IMG/VR virus record: IMGVR_UViG_3300033153_013649
Coordinates: 62,001-126,000 of that record
Origin: a virus
Strand: one strand, 5' to 3'
Length of the DNA stretch: 64,000 bases
Position 1 is the first letter of the stretch. Every line of letters starts with the position of its first letter. The notes under the pieces were generated by a model. The model was not told the DNA's origin. It saw nothing but the letters and a program-made list of their open reading frames with translations, and did not search any database. This document shows positions 24,546 through 33,413 of this stretch, piece after piece. A program made the translations under genes and the position numbers.

Positions 24546-25940
24546 ATGAAGAAATCAACTACAGAAAAAGAAACTAAACTTCTTGATCTTATTAGAAGAG
24601 AAATTAAAGGAACTAAATTTGAAGATAAAGTATTCCTCGTAGGGGGAGCTGTAAGAGACGAAATTATGGGAAGTAAAAATTTTAAAGATCTTGATTTTAT
24701 AGTAAATCTTGAAAACGGAGGAATTCTTTTTGCTGAATGGATTACTAAAAGATTCAATTCTTTTAAAGATAGATCAAATCCAATAATTTTTCCGAAATTC
24801 GGAACAGCTAAATTTAATCTTTATATCTGCGGATATGAAGATATTGAAATTGAAGCTGTTATGCCTCGTCAAGAGAATTATGCAAATTCAAGAAAACCAG
24901 AAGTTCAATTTGCTAGTCTTCGCGTGGACGCGCTTAGACGGGATTTTAGTATGAATACTCTTATGAAAAACATTTCTACTAGAAAAATTATTGATCCTCT
25001 TGGAAAAGGATTTAATGATATACATGATCAAATAATCGATACTTCTTCCGATCCAGATATTATTTTTAAAGATGATCCTCTTAGAATGCTTAGAGCTATT
25101 AGATTTTATGCTAAACTCGGTTTTAGAATTTCTGATAGACTTCTTAATGGAATCAAAAGAAATTCTCATTTTCTTGAAAGTATTTCTCAAGAAAGAATTC
25201 AAGAGGAATTTAATCAAATTCTTCTTACTAATAGAACTTCTGAAGCATTAAGAATCATGCTTTCAACTGGACTTATGAATTATATAATTCCTGAATTACT
25301 CGAATTAGATGGTCTAGAGCAAACTTATCACCATCAATGGGATGCTTTAGAACATACTCTTAGAACTGTTGAAAATACTTCTCCCAAATTGATGAGAAGA
25401 ATGGGAGCTCTTCTTCATGATATTGCTAAGGCAAGAGTTAGATCTATTACTGAAGACGGTAAATTTCATTTTTTTGATCATCAAACAGAAGGAGAAAAAC
25501 TTGCTGAAGAAATTCTTATTAGATTGAAATATTCTAGTAATTTTATTAAAGGAATAAAAACGATTGTTAAGAATCACATGAGATTTAAAATGAGTAAGAC
25601 TCATTCTGATAAATTACTTAGAAAATTTAGAACGGATGTTGGAGAATATTTTGAAGCAGTTCTTGATGTTATTCATGCAGATAATATTTCTCATGGAAAC
25701 GGGTTTAATTTGCCAAATCAAATTCCTGAAATCAGGAAAAGATTTATTAATCTTGATGATCAAAAATCTGAACCTAATCTTCCGATCAATGGTAATGATA
25801 TAATGGAGATTCTTAGAATTTCTCCTGGTCCTGAAGTTGGGAAAGTTCTTAATCTTGTAAAAGAAGCTTGGTTTGAAAATCCTGATATAACGAAAAAAGA
25901 GGCAATTGAAATAATTAAAAGAGTCGTAAAGAAGACATAA
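24546..25940 (+). CDS. cca: CCA-adding enzyme / tRNA nucleotidyltransferase with HD domain
   Basis: 464 residues. FLVGGAVRDEIMG with DLDFIV (about 30-55) is the class II nucleotidyltransferase head; DALRRDFSMNTL and DPLRMLRAIRF are the neck motifs; an HD domain follows (LLHDIAKA and FFDHQTEG, about 285-320). It adds or repairs the CCA end of tRNAs. None of the clear tRNA genes in this window encodes CCA, so the phage needs this activity. Start lacks a good ribosome site. Confidence 0.9.
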   Translation: MKKSTTEKETKLLDLIRREIKGTKFEDKVFLVGGAVRDEIMGSKNFKDLDFIVNLENGGILFAEWITKRFNSFKDRSNPIIFPKFGTAKFNLYICGYEDIEIEAVMPRQENYANSRKPEVQFASLRVDALRRDFSMNTLMKNISTRKIIDPLGKGFNDIHDQIIDTSSDPDIIFKDDPLRMLRAIRFYAKLGFRISDRLLNGIKRNSHFLESISQERIQEEFNQILLTNRTSEALRIMLSTGLMNYIIPELLELDGLEQTYHHQWDALEHTLRTVENTSPKLMRRMGALLHDIAKARVRSITEDGKFHFFDHQTEGEKLAEEILIRLKYSSNFIKGIKTIVKNHMRFKMSKTHSDKLLRKFRTDVGEYFEAVLDVIHADNISHGNGFNLPNQIPEIRKRFINLDDQKSEPNLPINGNDIMEILRISPGPEVGKVLNLVKEAWFENPDITKKEAIEIIKRVVKKT

Positions 25941-25962
25941 TATTCTTTTTATAGTAATAAGA

Positions 25963-26496
25963 ATGGCTAAAATATTTTTTTCAAAAGATGGTAAATATCG
26001 ATATTTTATTATTAAAACTTGGGATAAAAGTAAGCCTAGAATTATGTTTATTATGCTTAATCCCTCAACAAAGCACGATTTAGATTCGCCTAATGCTCTT
26101 TCAAAGTGTATTGAATATGCTAAAATTTGGGATTATGGGTCGATTTGTATTGTTAATATATTTGCCTTTCGATCAAATACCCCTACTGGATTATATTCTG
26201 AAAGGGATCCAATCGGTCCGGAAAATGATAAATTTATAAAAATATTTGCAAAACATGTTGATATGATTTTACTTGGTTGGGGAAATCATGGAATCTATAA
26301 GAATAGAGGAAAAGAAATATTAAAATTATTAAAACCTTTTGAAAATAAATTATATTGTCTAGATTTGAATAAAAGCGGGGAACCTCGTCATCCTTTATAT
26401 CTTTCCGAAAGTTTAATTCCTAGAAAATATGAATTAGAAAATAAACTTCATGTTAAATCAAAATTTTCAAAATTATTAAAAAAGGAGAAATTATGA
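25963..26496 (+). CDS. DUF1643-family protein
   Basis: 177 residues. RIMFIMLNPSTKHDLDSP, CIVNIFAFRSNTP and MILLGWGNHG are the signature blocks of DUF1643, a family of unknown function common in phages and mobile elements. Confidence 0.75.
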   Translation: MAKIFFSKDGKYRYFIIKTWDKSKPRIMFIMLNPSTKHDLDSPNALSKCIEYAKIWDYGSICIVNIFAFRSNTPTGLYSERDPIGPENDKFIKIFAKHVDMILLGWGNHGIYKNRGKEILKLLKPFENKLYCLDLNKSGEPRHPLYLSESLIPRKYELENKLHVKSKFSKLLKKEKL

Positions 26497-26750
26497 AAGT
26501 GATTGGTAAAACCTTGATTCTAGAAGACACTGATATTTGTAAAGCTTCTAAAGATAAGAGTTTAGGGGAACTTTTGTTGGAAGATTTTAAAGTTTCAGTA
26601 AATTCTATTTATGATTATGATACGATTCTTCTTCAATATGGAAGGATGATTGTATTTTTCAAATTCCGGAACGATAAAAATATTATGAAAATGGGAGAGG
26701 TTTTCGCTAATATTTCAGATCTTAAATTAATCGATCGCGAATATGTCTAA
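26493..26750 (+). CDS. Hypothetical protein, 85 residues
   Basis: ATG 26493 overlaps the previous stop, with an AAAGGAG site. Not recognised; last gene before the UvsX promoter. Confidence 0.55.
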   Translation: MKVIGKTLILEDTDICKASKDKSLGELLLEDFKVSVNSIYDYDTILLQYGRMIVFFKFRNDKNIMKMGEVFANISDLKLIDREYV

Positions 26751-26757
26751 AAAAAGG

Positions 26758-26787
26758 TTGACAAACTAGACTAAATTAAAGTATATT
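26758..26787 (+). promoter_or_regulatory. Early promoter (TTGACA-18-TATATT)
   Basis: TTGACA 26758-26763, TATATT 26782-26787; the conserved TTTAG is TTAAAG here. Drives uvsX and helicase. Confidence 0.85.
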
Positions 26788-26813
26788 ATTATATTATAAT
26801 ATAGAGGATAATT

Positions 26814-28016
26814 ATGCTTGAAAGTAAATTTTTAAAAGATTTAAAAAAATCTCAAGGGGAAAGAACAATAATAGGATTCAATATGGCGCCAGAAGTAGCT
26901 GACGATAATTGGTTTTCTACTGGTTCTAAGATGCTTGATATGCAAATGAACGGGGGGAAATTAAATTTAGGAGGAGTTCCCGGAGGAAAGATTTCAGTTT
27001 TTGCTGGTCCAAAAACTTGTGGAAAGACTTATTTTGCTTCTCAAGTAATAAAGGATTTTTTGGAAAAAGAACCCCTCGGAATAGCTTTGTATTATGATAC
27101 AGAGGAAGCAATGACTCCAGCGAGACTTTTTAATTCTGGAATTTCGAAAGAAAACATCGAAAGATGTATTATTGTTCCGATTGTTACTCAAGAAGAATTA
27201 TGGTTAAAAGTTGCAGAAGCTTATAGAAATATTGAAACAGAAAACGTAAGGATCATGATTGTTGTAGATTCAGTTGGTGGGTTATCTTCTCAAGCTGCTT
27301 TTAATGATATTGAAATAGGGAATATTCCAAAAGCTTCTATGGGTAGAGAACAAAAAATGAACAAAGAAATCGCAAAATATATTATGCATAAAGCAAATTC
27401 TGGAAATCATGGTCCTTGTATTCTTATTTCTCATGTTTATAAAGATCTTAATGCTCCAAATCCAAAATATGCTACGAATGTTATTTCAGGGGGAGAAGGG
27501 ATTGGATATTTTAATTCGAACACTGTAATTTTTACTAGATCAAAATATAAAGAAGAAAAAGATTCATCAATACATGAAGTAAATGGAATTTTAGTAAGAT
27601 CAATTATTACTAAATCTAGACTTGCTCGAGAAGAAACGATTACTCAATCTCTTATTCATTTTAACAGAGGTGTTATTCCATATTTCGGATTCGTTTCAAT
27701 GTTAGAACAAGCCGGATTTTTATGGAAAGCCGGAAATAAATATCAGCTCGATGGTCCGAATCCAGATTATGTAAAAAATTCTAAGAAACCAAATGAAAGA
27801 TACCCGGGTCTTGGACCAACATATTGGGCAAAAGAATTAAACGCGAATGCTTCTCTTATCCAAGAGCCTCTCAAAAAACTTGAACCTTGGACAATTAAAC
27901 AATTTGCAATTGGAAAATTAAGTATGTCTACAAATGACGAATCTCTCGAAGTTCCTGAAAGTACTTTGGATTTTAGTAGAGTTGATGAAGATGAAATTTC
28001 AAGTACAGGGAAATAA
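26814..28016 (+). CDS. uvsX: UvsX/RecA-like recombinase
   Basis: 400 residues, like T4 UvsX (393). STGSKMLDMQMNGG leads to Walker A GPKTCGKT (65-72), YYDTEEA, and Walker B IMIVVDSVGG. It forms filaments on single-stranded DNA and drives strand exchange for recombination-dependent replication. The acidic C-terminus (DEDEISS) fits the family. The helicase gene overlaps its stop codon. Confidence 0.9.
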   Translation: MLESKFLKDLKKSQGERTIIGFNMAPEVADDNWFSTGSKMLDMQMNGGKLNLGGVPGGKISVFAGPKTCGKTYFASQVIKDFLEKEPLGIALYYDTEEAMTPARLFNSGISKENIERCIIVPIVTQEELWLKVAEAYRNIETENVRIMIVVDSVGGLSSQAAFNDIEIGNIPKASMGREQKMNKEIAKYIMHKANSGNHGPCILISHVYKDLNAPNPKYATNVISGGEGIGYFNSNTVIFTRSKYKEEKDSSIHEVNGILVRSIITKSRLAREETITQSLIHFNRGVIPYFGFVSMLEQAGFLWKAGNKYQLDGPNPDYVKNSKKPNERYPGLGPTYWAKELNANASLIQEPLKKLEPWTIKQFAIGKLSMSTNDESLEVPESTLDFSRVDEDEISSTGK

Positions 28017-29398
28017 TGATAGAATTAAACGGTATTATAATAAGTAAGTTGCTTTCTGATAAGGAATATGCTAAAGATGTAATTCCTTATCTTAAAGAGG
28101 AATATTTTGATGAACCAAATGATAAAAGAATAGTTAAACTTATTCTCGAACATTATCATCAATTTAAAACTTCTCCTTCTTCTGATGATATTGAACTTGA
28201 TCTTAGAAAATTACCAGAAAATTTAGTTGAAGATGCAATAAGTAGACTATTAGAAATTAAAGAAATTCATAATACTGAATTAAATAAAGAAAAACTTCTT
28301 AAAAATACAGAAAGATGGATTCAAGAAACTTCTGTTCAGAATGCTATTATAAAATGTGCAAGAGAAATTCAAGAAGGAAATGTTAAATCTTTTGATCATT
28401 TTCCAAAAGTTCTAAAAGAAGCTTTATCAGTAGCTTTTGATAAATCGATCGGTCTAGATTTCAAAGATCCGAATTGTATAAGGGAAAGATATAAAAAATA
28501 TGTAATAAAACCAGAAAAAATAAAATTAGGAATTGATAGATTCAATTTTATAACTGATGGTGGATATGAATATTCGACTCTTAATCTTTATATAGCTCCA
28601 ACAAATGTTGGGAAAACCTGGAAATTAATTGATGATTCAGCTTCTTTAATTAAACTTGGATATAATGTATTATACGTAACCCTTGAGATGTCAGAAGATA
28701 ATATAATGCAAAGAATAGAAGCTAATCTATTCGAATTACCAACTTCTGAATTTAAGAATTTAACACTTAAGGAATATGCTAACTATTTAAGATCAATTAA
28801 AGCAAAAGCAGGGAAAAAGTTGGGAAGATTATTTGTAAAAGAATATCCTACTGGATATGCTACAGTAGCAAATTTAAGTCTTCTTTTAGATGAACTTGAG
28901 CTGAAGAAAAATTTTATTCCTCATGTTTTAATAGTTGATTATATGGGAATTATGAAACCCTTAGAACCTCGATGGGCGAATTCGTATGAAAAACAAAAAA
29001 TTATATCAGAAGAACTTAGAGGATTAATGGTAGAAAGAAAAATTTGTTGTATTTCTGCTATTCAAACAAATAGAGAGGGATATAATGTTTCTGATTTTAA
29101 TCTTACAGCTACTTCTGAATGCCTTGACTTTTCGACATTAGTAAAAAAGAAAGTTAATAATAAATATGAAAATATTAAAATAATTGATTTAAAAGAAGGA
29201 GATATAATAAAGGGAAATAATAAAGATGTTAAGGTTAAAAGAATTTTCCCTATAAAAATTAAGAAAGCTTATAGGATTAAATTAAAATCAGGAAAAGAAA
29301 TTATTTGTTCAGCAGATCATAAATTTCCAACATCTGAAGGTATTGGAACAATTAATAATGGGAAAATAAAAATAGGAACAAAACTTAATTCCCAATAA
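28016..29398 (+). CDS. 41: Replicative DNA helicase (gp41), N-terminal extein plus split-intein N half
   Basis: 460 residues. 1-368 are a DnaB/gp41 helicase with Walker A APTNVGKT (194-201), VLYVTLEMSEDN, HVLIVDYMG (Walker B) and ISAIQTNREG. At residue 369 (nt 29120) the helicase stops at LTATSE and an intein begins with Cys (CLDFST); its block B-like SADHKFP is at 434-440. The 92-residue piece ends in a stop codon. Its sequence and insertion point match the known gp41-1/gp41-8 split inteins. The rest is at 29459. Confidence 0.9.
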   Translation: MIELNGIIISKLLSDKEYAKDVIPYLKEEYFDEPNDKRIVKLILEHYHQFKTSPSSDDIELDLRKLPENLVEDAISRLLEIKEIHNTELNKEKLLKNTERWIQETSVQNAIIKCAREIQEGNVKSFDHFPKVLKEALSVAFDKSIGLDFKDPNCIRERYKKYVIKPEKIKLGIDRFNFITDGGYEYSTLNLYIAPTNVGKTWKLIDDSASLIKLGYNVLYVTLEMSEDNIMQRIEANLFELPTSEFKNLTLKEYANYLRSIKAKAGKKLGRLFVKEYPTGYATVANLSLLLDELELKKNFIPHVLIVDYMGIMKPLEPRWANSYEKQKIISEELRGLMVERKICCISAIQTNREGYNVSDFNLTATSECLDFSTLVKKKVNNKYENIKIIDLKEGDIIKGNNKDVKVKRIFPIKIKKAYRIKLKSGKEIICSADHKFPTSEGIGTINNGKIKIGTKLNSQ

Positions 29399-29458
29399 TT
29401 GCTCGTTTAAAAATCTTAATATTGATTATTATTAATAAAGGTAAGGGGTTTATTTTAA

Positions 29459-29854
29459 ATGCAATGGAATGATGAAATAGTTTCGATTGAAGAATTAGAT
29501 GAAAGAGAATTAATTGACATTGAAGTATCAGGTGATCATTTATTTTATGCAAATGGAATCTTAACAAAAAATAGTATCGGAACTCCCATGATCGCTGATT
29601 TTATTGCAGCAATGATTAGAAGTGAAGAACTTGACGAAGTAAATGAAATATTTATAAAAGTTTTAAAAAATCGTTATTCCCCTTTTGTAAATAGAAAATT
29701 TATTCTTGGAACAAATCTAGTACTTCAAAAATTTTTCGATATAGATCAAGATCCAAGTTCAGATTTATCAGAAGAAGCTATAAAGAAATTTAAAAATAAT
29801 ATAAAAGAAAAGGTTTCAAAAAAGAAATTTGAAATTGAAAAACCAGGAAGATAA
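29459..29854 (+). CDS. 41: Split-intein C half plus C-terminal helicase extein
   Basis: 131 residues. The first 38 are an intein C half: EELDERELIDIEVSGDHLF then YANGILTKN, ending in Asn before Ser+1 of SIGTPMIADF. The EELDERELIDIEVSG block is nearly the same as in gp41-1 IntC (from memory). Residues 39-131 complete the helicase; splicing would give a 461-residue gp41. It is only 60 bases after the N half, has its own site (AAGGGG), and no endonuclege gene lies between. Confidence 0.9.
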   Translation: MQWNDEIVSIEELDERELIDIEVSGDHLFYANGILTKNSIGTPMIADFIAAMIRSEELDEVNEIFIKVLKNRYSPFVNRKFILGTNLVLQKFFDIDQDPSSDLSEEAIKKFKNNIKEKVSKKKFEIEKPGR

Positions 29855-29923
29855 CGTATAGAGAAATTTTAAATAGAATTTTAATAAGTCGATAAATTAA
29901 ATAGTTAAATAAGAGGGGATATT

Positions 29924-30382
29924 ATGAATATTGGATTTTGTTTCTATCGTTTTGGTATCGATTTTGGTATCGGTATAGGGACTAGTAAAGACGACTACTT
30001 TTTTAGATTATCGATTGGTCGTTGGGATTTCTATAAATGGTCTTTGTTTAAAAGAAGTTTCGTACATTTTTGGCAAAGAATAAGATGGGGATTCGATGAT
30101 TCAGATCTCTGGAGTTTATGTGATACCTTTACTAAATTTATTCTTCCTCGTTTAAAAAGATTTGTAGATTCTGGACCGGGTGGATATCCAGGAGGGCCTG
30201 GATTCGAAGATCCAGGAGGATATGAAAAATGGGTAGTTATTCTTAATAAAATGGTTAGAGCTTTTGAATTAATGGAAGCAGATGAATTTCTTGATACTCG
30301 GGAGGAAAGAAATAAAAGAAATGAAGAAATTCAACTAGGCTTAAAATATTTTGCAAAATATTATCAACAACTTTGGGATTAA
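29924..30382 (+). CDS. Conserved phage protein of unknown function, 152 residues
   Basis: AGAGGGG site. Glycine- and aromatic-rich N-terminus, then RWGFDDSDLWSL and TKFILPRLKRF, a pattern recalled from other phage proteins of unknown role, and a PGGYPGGPG linker. Confidence 0.65.
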   Translation: MNIGFCFYRFGIDFGIGIGTSKDDYFFRLSIGRWDFYKWSLFKRSFVHFWQRIRWGFDDSDLWSLCDTFTKFILPRLKRFVDSGPGGYPGGPGFEDPGGYEKWVVILNKMVRAFELMEADEFLDTREERNKRNEEIQLGLKYFAKYYQQLWD

Positions 30383-30395
30383 TGAAATCAAAATT

Positions 30396-30403
30396 TATAA
30401 ATA
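30396..30403 (+). promoter_or_regulatory. Candidate T4-type late promoter box
   Basis: TATAAATA about 24 bases before ATG 30427. Weak evidence alone because the genome is AT-rich. Confidence 0.3.
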
Positions 30404-30426
30404 AATAATATAAAAGAAGAAAAGTA

Positions 30427-30804
30427 ATGATGTATAATATTCTGGAATATTCTCATAAGAAAATTGTTCCGAAATCGCTTAATAATTTTAAAGATTCTGA
30501 TTTTAGAAAACAAGTAGTTTTAAATTTTAGAGGAGAAGTTTTTTCAGAATATAATATGAATATGTTTTACAAGCATATTCGTAATATAAATTTATGTTTG
30601 AATAAGTTAGCAAAACAATTTAAAGCTTCAACGTTTGAGAGTTTAAAAAATTCTGTAACGTTTCTTTATTTAAATTATCTAGAGAGTTTCATAGATTCTA
30701 TTTTAGGACATTATTTTCATACTACTTCTAAAGATCCGGAAAAACAGAAAATATTAGATAAAATAATAAAAGACATTTTTAATGAAGGTTGTTTAGATGG
30801 ATGA
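30427..30804 (+). CDS. Hypothetical protein, 125 residues
   Basis: Helical, basic. Overlaps the next gene by eight bases. Not recognised. Confidence 0.55.
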   Translation: MMYNILEYSHKKIVPKSLNNFKDSDFRKQVVLNFRGEVFSEYNMNMFYKHIRNINLCLNKLAKQFKASTFESLKNSVTFLYLNYLESFIDSILGHYFHTTSKDPEKQKILDKIIKDIFNEGCLDG

Positions 30805-31210
30805 AGGGGAAAAAATAAGAATAACTAGTAATTTAACTTTTAAACAAGTTTATGATCTATCTAGGTTAATGTATGCTGATTTTAAAGATTGGAATGCGTA
30901 TGCTCAAGGGATAATCGACGAGGAAGGTAAACTTTTAATAAAAGGTCGACTTAATTGGGCAGAAATCTGGGTTAGAAATTTAAAATTACTTCTTCTGAAG
31001 TCGACCATCGTTAAGGGACGTTGGGGCCAGCGTATTTTCGATGCTAATACTTGGAGATTTATCAGATTCCTGAAGGAATCTAAGAAGATTGATCCATTTT
31101 TAGCAACTACTTCTTTAACTGAAGCTGAAGCGCAGAAATTTATTTTTACTGAAAAAGGAAAGAAATTGAATCAGTTATTAGAAGATATAAAATACGATAG
31201 ATATAGGTAG
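30797..31210 (+). CDS. Hypothetical protein, 137 residues
   Basis: Starts inside the previous gene's end. Contains LNWAEIWVRNLKLLLL and a charged C-terminus. Not recognised. Confidence 0.55.
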   Translation: MDEGEKIRITSNLTFKQVYDLSRLMYADFKDWNAYAQGIIDEEGKLLIKGRLNWAEIWVRNLKLLLLKSTIVKGRWGQRIFDANTWRFIRFLKESKKIDPFLATTSLTEAEAQKFIFTEKGKKLNQLLEDIKYDRYR

Positions 31211-31256
31211 CTAAAAATACAGATTTCATAAATAGTTGTATAGAAAGAAATTTTAT

Positions 31257-32669
31257 ATGATTATTTATGAGGCTTTTAATAAAGTTACTTGTATGTCTTA
31301 TGTGGGCAAAACCGTTCAAGTAATAGAGGATCGAATTGTACAACACCTTCGATCTGCTAATAAGGGTAAGAAAGGTTATTTTTATAATGCGATAAGAAAG
31401 TATAATAAAGAATGTTGGATCTGGAGTATTGTTGAAGTAATCAACCCTTTGGATAAAAAGAAAATATTAGAAAATAAAGAATATTGGAAACAAAAATTAA
31501 ATGATCGAGAGATATACTGGATCGCCACAAAAAATTCCATGGTTCCAAACGGATATAACTTAACTAAGGGGGGAGATGGTGGTCATACTGGTCCATTATC
31601 AGAAGAAAAGATTGAGTATTTGAGAAAAATAAATATCGGCAAGAAGCTTTCCGAGAGGCATAAAAGAAAAATAAGTGAAAGTAATAAAGGAAAATATCCA
31701 TCTAAAGAAATAAAAGATAAAATATCCAAATCCCTTAAAGAATTTTATAATACTGAAGAAGGAATTAAAAATAGAAAAAAATTATCGAATATTAAAACTG
31801 GTAAAAAATTTACTGAAGAACATAAAGAGAAAATAAGTAAAGGTAGTAAGGGGAGAGTAGTATCCCAGGAAACCAGAAGAAAAATTAGTCTTGCTCAAAA
31901 AGGAAAAAAACTTACTGAAGAACATAAAGCTAAACTTAGAAAACCAAAAAGGAAAAAAATTAAACGAATTATTGGAGAATATATAATGGCCTATGATATT
32001 ATTGAAGATTTATTACAAAGTCAAATAAATGAAGAGGAATTTCCGGATGAAGTATTACTTTCTTGTCCGTTTTGTTTAGCAGATTCTTCTTATATCGATA
32101 CGTATGAAATTGAAGAAGATGACGAGGGAGAACTAGATCCAATCGAACAACCGTTTGTTGCTGCTGATCCTATACATTATTCTCATGATGATTCTTCCTT
32201 TCTTCCTGCTGATCAAGGGATAGGATTATATCCGAATACTGAATTTTATTGTAATAAATGCAAAAGAACTTTCATTTTTTCAAAAGACGGGGAAGCGCTT
32301 GAATTAGCAGATGAAATTGATGACGGAGATCTAGTAAGAACAGGAGATCTTACTTATTTGCTTCCAAATTGGCTTCAACATGAAATCAAGACAAAGAAAT
32401 CTAATATTGCTAGAGAAGAAGTAGAAGTTACTGAAGTAGTTGGTAAGCGCATGCGTAGACGCGCGCGAAAGAAATCTAATCCTAAACAACGAAGAGCTAA
32501 TCTTAAAATGGCTCGAATAAAACGCAAAAAAGAAAGTCAAGGAGAGAGATTACGAGCTAAAGTTTCAGGATCTAAGAATAAGAAAGTCGTGTTTAGAGAA
32601 GGAAAATATAAGATTGTTAAAAAGGATTTCCGAGGTCGTGTAAAGAAAACAGGGGCTAAGAAAAAATAA
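31257..32669 (+). CDS. GIY-YIG homing endonuclease fused in frame to a zinc-finger protein
   Basis: 470 residues from ATG 31257. Residues 1-100 form a GIY-YIG nuclease (IIYEAFNK, MSYVGKT as the YIG element, EDRIVQHL). Residues 105-240 hold repeated NUMOD3-type DNA-binding helices (KISESNKGKYPS, KISKGSKGRVVS, KISLAQKGKKLT). There is no stop: the frame runs straight into a second protein whose own ATG and GGAG site are at 31986. This suggests the endonuclease gene inserted just upstream of an existing gene. Confidence 0.75.
   Translation: MIIYEAFNKVTCMSYVGKTVQVIEDRIVQHLRSANKGKKGYFYNAIRKYNKECWIWSIVEVINPLDKKKILENKEYWKQKLNDREIYWIATKNSMVPNGYNLTKGGDGGHTGPLSEEKIEYLRKINIGKKLSERHKRKISESNKGKYPSKEIKDKISKSLKEFYNTEEGIKNRKKLSNIKTGKKFTEEHKEKISKGSKGRVVSQETRRKISLAQKGKKLTEEHKAKLRKPKRKKIKRIIGEYIMAYDIIEDLLQSQINEEEFPDEVLLSCPFCLADSSYIDTYEIEEDDEGELDPIEQPFVAADPIHYSHDDSSFLPADQGIGLYPNTEFYCNKCKRTFIFSKDGEALELADEIDDGDLVRTGDLTYLLPNWLQHEIKTKKSNIAREEVEVTEVVGKRMRRRARKKSNPKQRRANLKMARIKRKKESQGERLRAKVSGSKNKKVVFREGKYKIVKKDFRGRVKKTGAKKK
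31986..32669 (+). CDS. Zinc-finger protein with basic tail (internal start of the fusion frame)
   Basis: 227 residues from ATG 31986 behind TTGGAGAATATA. CPFC near residue 26 and CNKC near 89 form a split zinc ribbon within an acidic half; the last 80 residues are lysine/arginine rich (GKRMRRRARKKSNPKQRRA). Probably the original gene before the endonuclease arrived. Nucleic-acid or virion role is likely but unproven. Confidence 0.6.
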   Translation: MAYDIIEDLLQSQINEEEFPDEVLLSCPFCLADSSYIDTYEIEEDDEGELDPIEQPFVAADPIHYSHDDSSFLPADQGIGLYPNTEFYCNKCKRTFIFSKDGEALELADEIDDGDLVRTGDLTYLLPNWLQHEIKTKKSNIAREEVEVTEVVGKRMRRRARKKSNPKQRRANLKMARIKRKKESQGERLRAKVSGSKNKKVVFREGKYKIVKKDFRGRVKKTGAKKK

Positions 32670-32695
32670 GAAAGAATTTAATAAAAGGTTTTTCT

Positions 32696-32965
32696 ATGGT
32701 TAAATTCAAATATGTTTTCAATAGAGAAAAAGCAAAAGAAAATATAACAGAGGTTAGACGTATTCTTAAAGAATCAAAATTTGATTATTATAAGATTACT
32801 TCTAATAAATTTACTGGAAATATTATTGTAGCTTCTAATGAAAAATATCGATCTGAAGAATTTTTATTAGAAAGATCTAAATTCAATTCTCTGAAATTTA
32901 ATCAACCATTAAAAGAAATTCTTTTTTTTATATCTCAAGAGGAATTAAACGAGGCTTTAGAATAA
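32696..32965 (+). CDS. Hypothetical protein, 89 residues
   Basis: ATG 32696; small alpha/beta protein, basic. Not recognised. Confidence 0.5.
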   Translation: MVKFKYVFNREKAKENITEVRRILKESKFDYYKITSNKFTGNIIVASNEKYRSEEFLLERSKFNSLKFNQPLKEILFFISQEELNEALE

Positions 32966-32967
32966 AA

Positions 32968-33099
32968 ATGGAATTATGGATTATAATATTAATAATCTTT
33001 TTAGCTGTTATTGGAATTAGTGGATTTGCCACATTTCGTGATAGAAAAAAAGAAAAAGAAAGAAAAATAAGAAGAGAAAATTCTCTTCTAAGAAAATGA
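32968..33099 (+). CDS. Small membrane protein, 43 residues
   Basis: ATG 32968, stop TGA 33097-33099. One N-terminal transmembrane segment (LWIIILIIFLAVIGISGF) and a strongly basic cytoplasmic tail. Overlaps the next start. Confidence 0.5.
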   Translation: MELWIIILIIFLAVIGISGFATFRDRKKEKERKIRRENSLLRK

Positions 33100-33413
33100 A
33101 ATTTAAAGAAATATATGAACAGATAAATTACAAAGAAATCCACGGTCATGACCGAGTTGAATCAAATACTGTTGAATGGTACTTTCATAATTATGAACAT
33201 GGATATAAACACTGCATTGGTAGTGAAAAGAATCCTTATAAAATAAAACATATTAACGGAAAGCATGGTATTAATAAAAAATATGCTCGGGGGCACGGAA
33301 TTAATAGTAATCCTCAATGGTTTAAATTTACTAAAAAATTAGATGATCGTTGGTGGGATTTATCAACAGGTAAAAGAATTGAGATTTCAGAAGTACCCAA
33401 GGAATTAAAATGA
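33096..33413 (+). CDS. Unknown protein with tag-like N-terminus, 105 residues
   Basis: Begins MKFKEIYEQINY, similar to the tag described at 34570-36429. The rest is histidine-, tyrosine- and glycine-rich (NGKHGINKKYARGHGIN). Not recognised. Confidence 0.55.
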   Translation: MKFKEIYEQINYKEIHGHDRVESNTVEWYFHNYEHGYKHCIGSEKNPYKIKHINGKHGINKKYARGHGINSNPQWFKFTKKLDDRWWDLSTGKRIEISEVPKELK

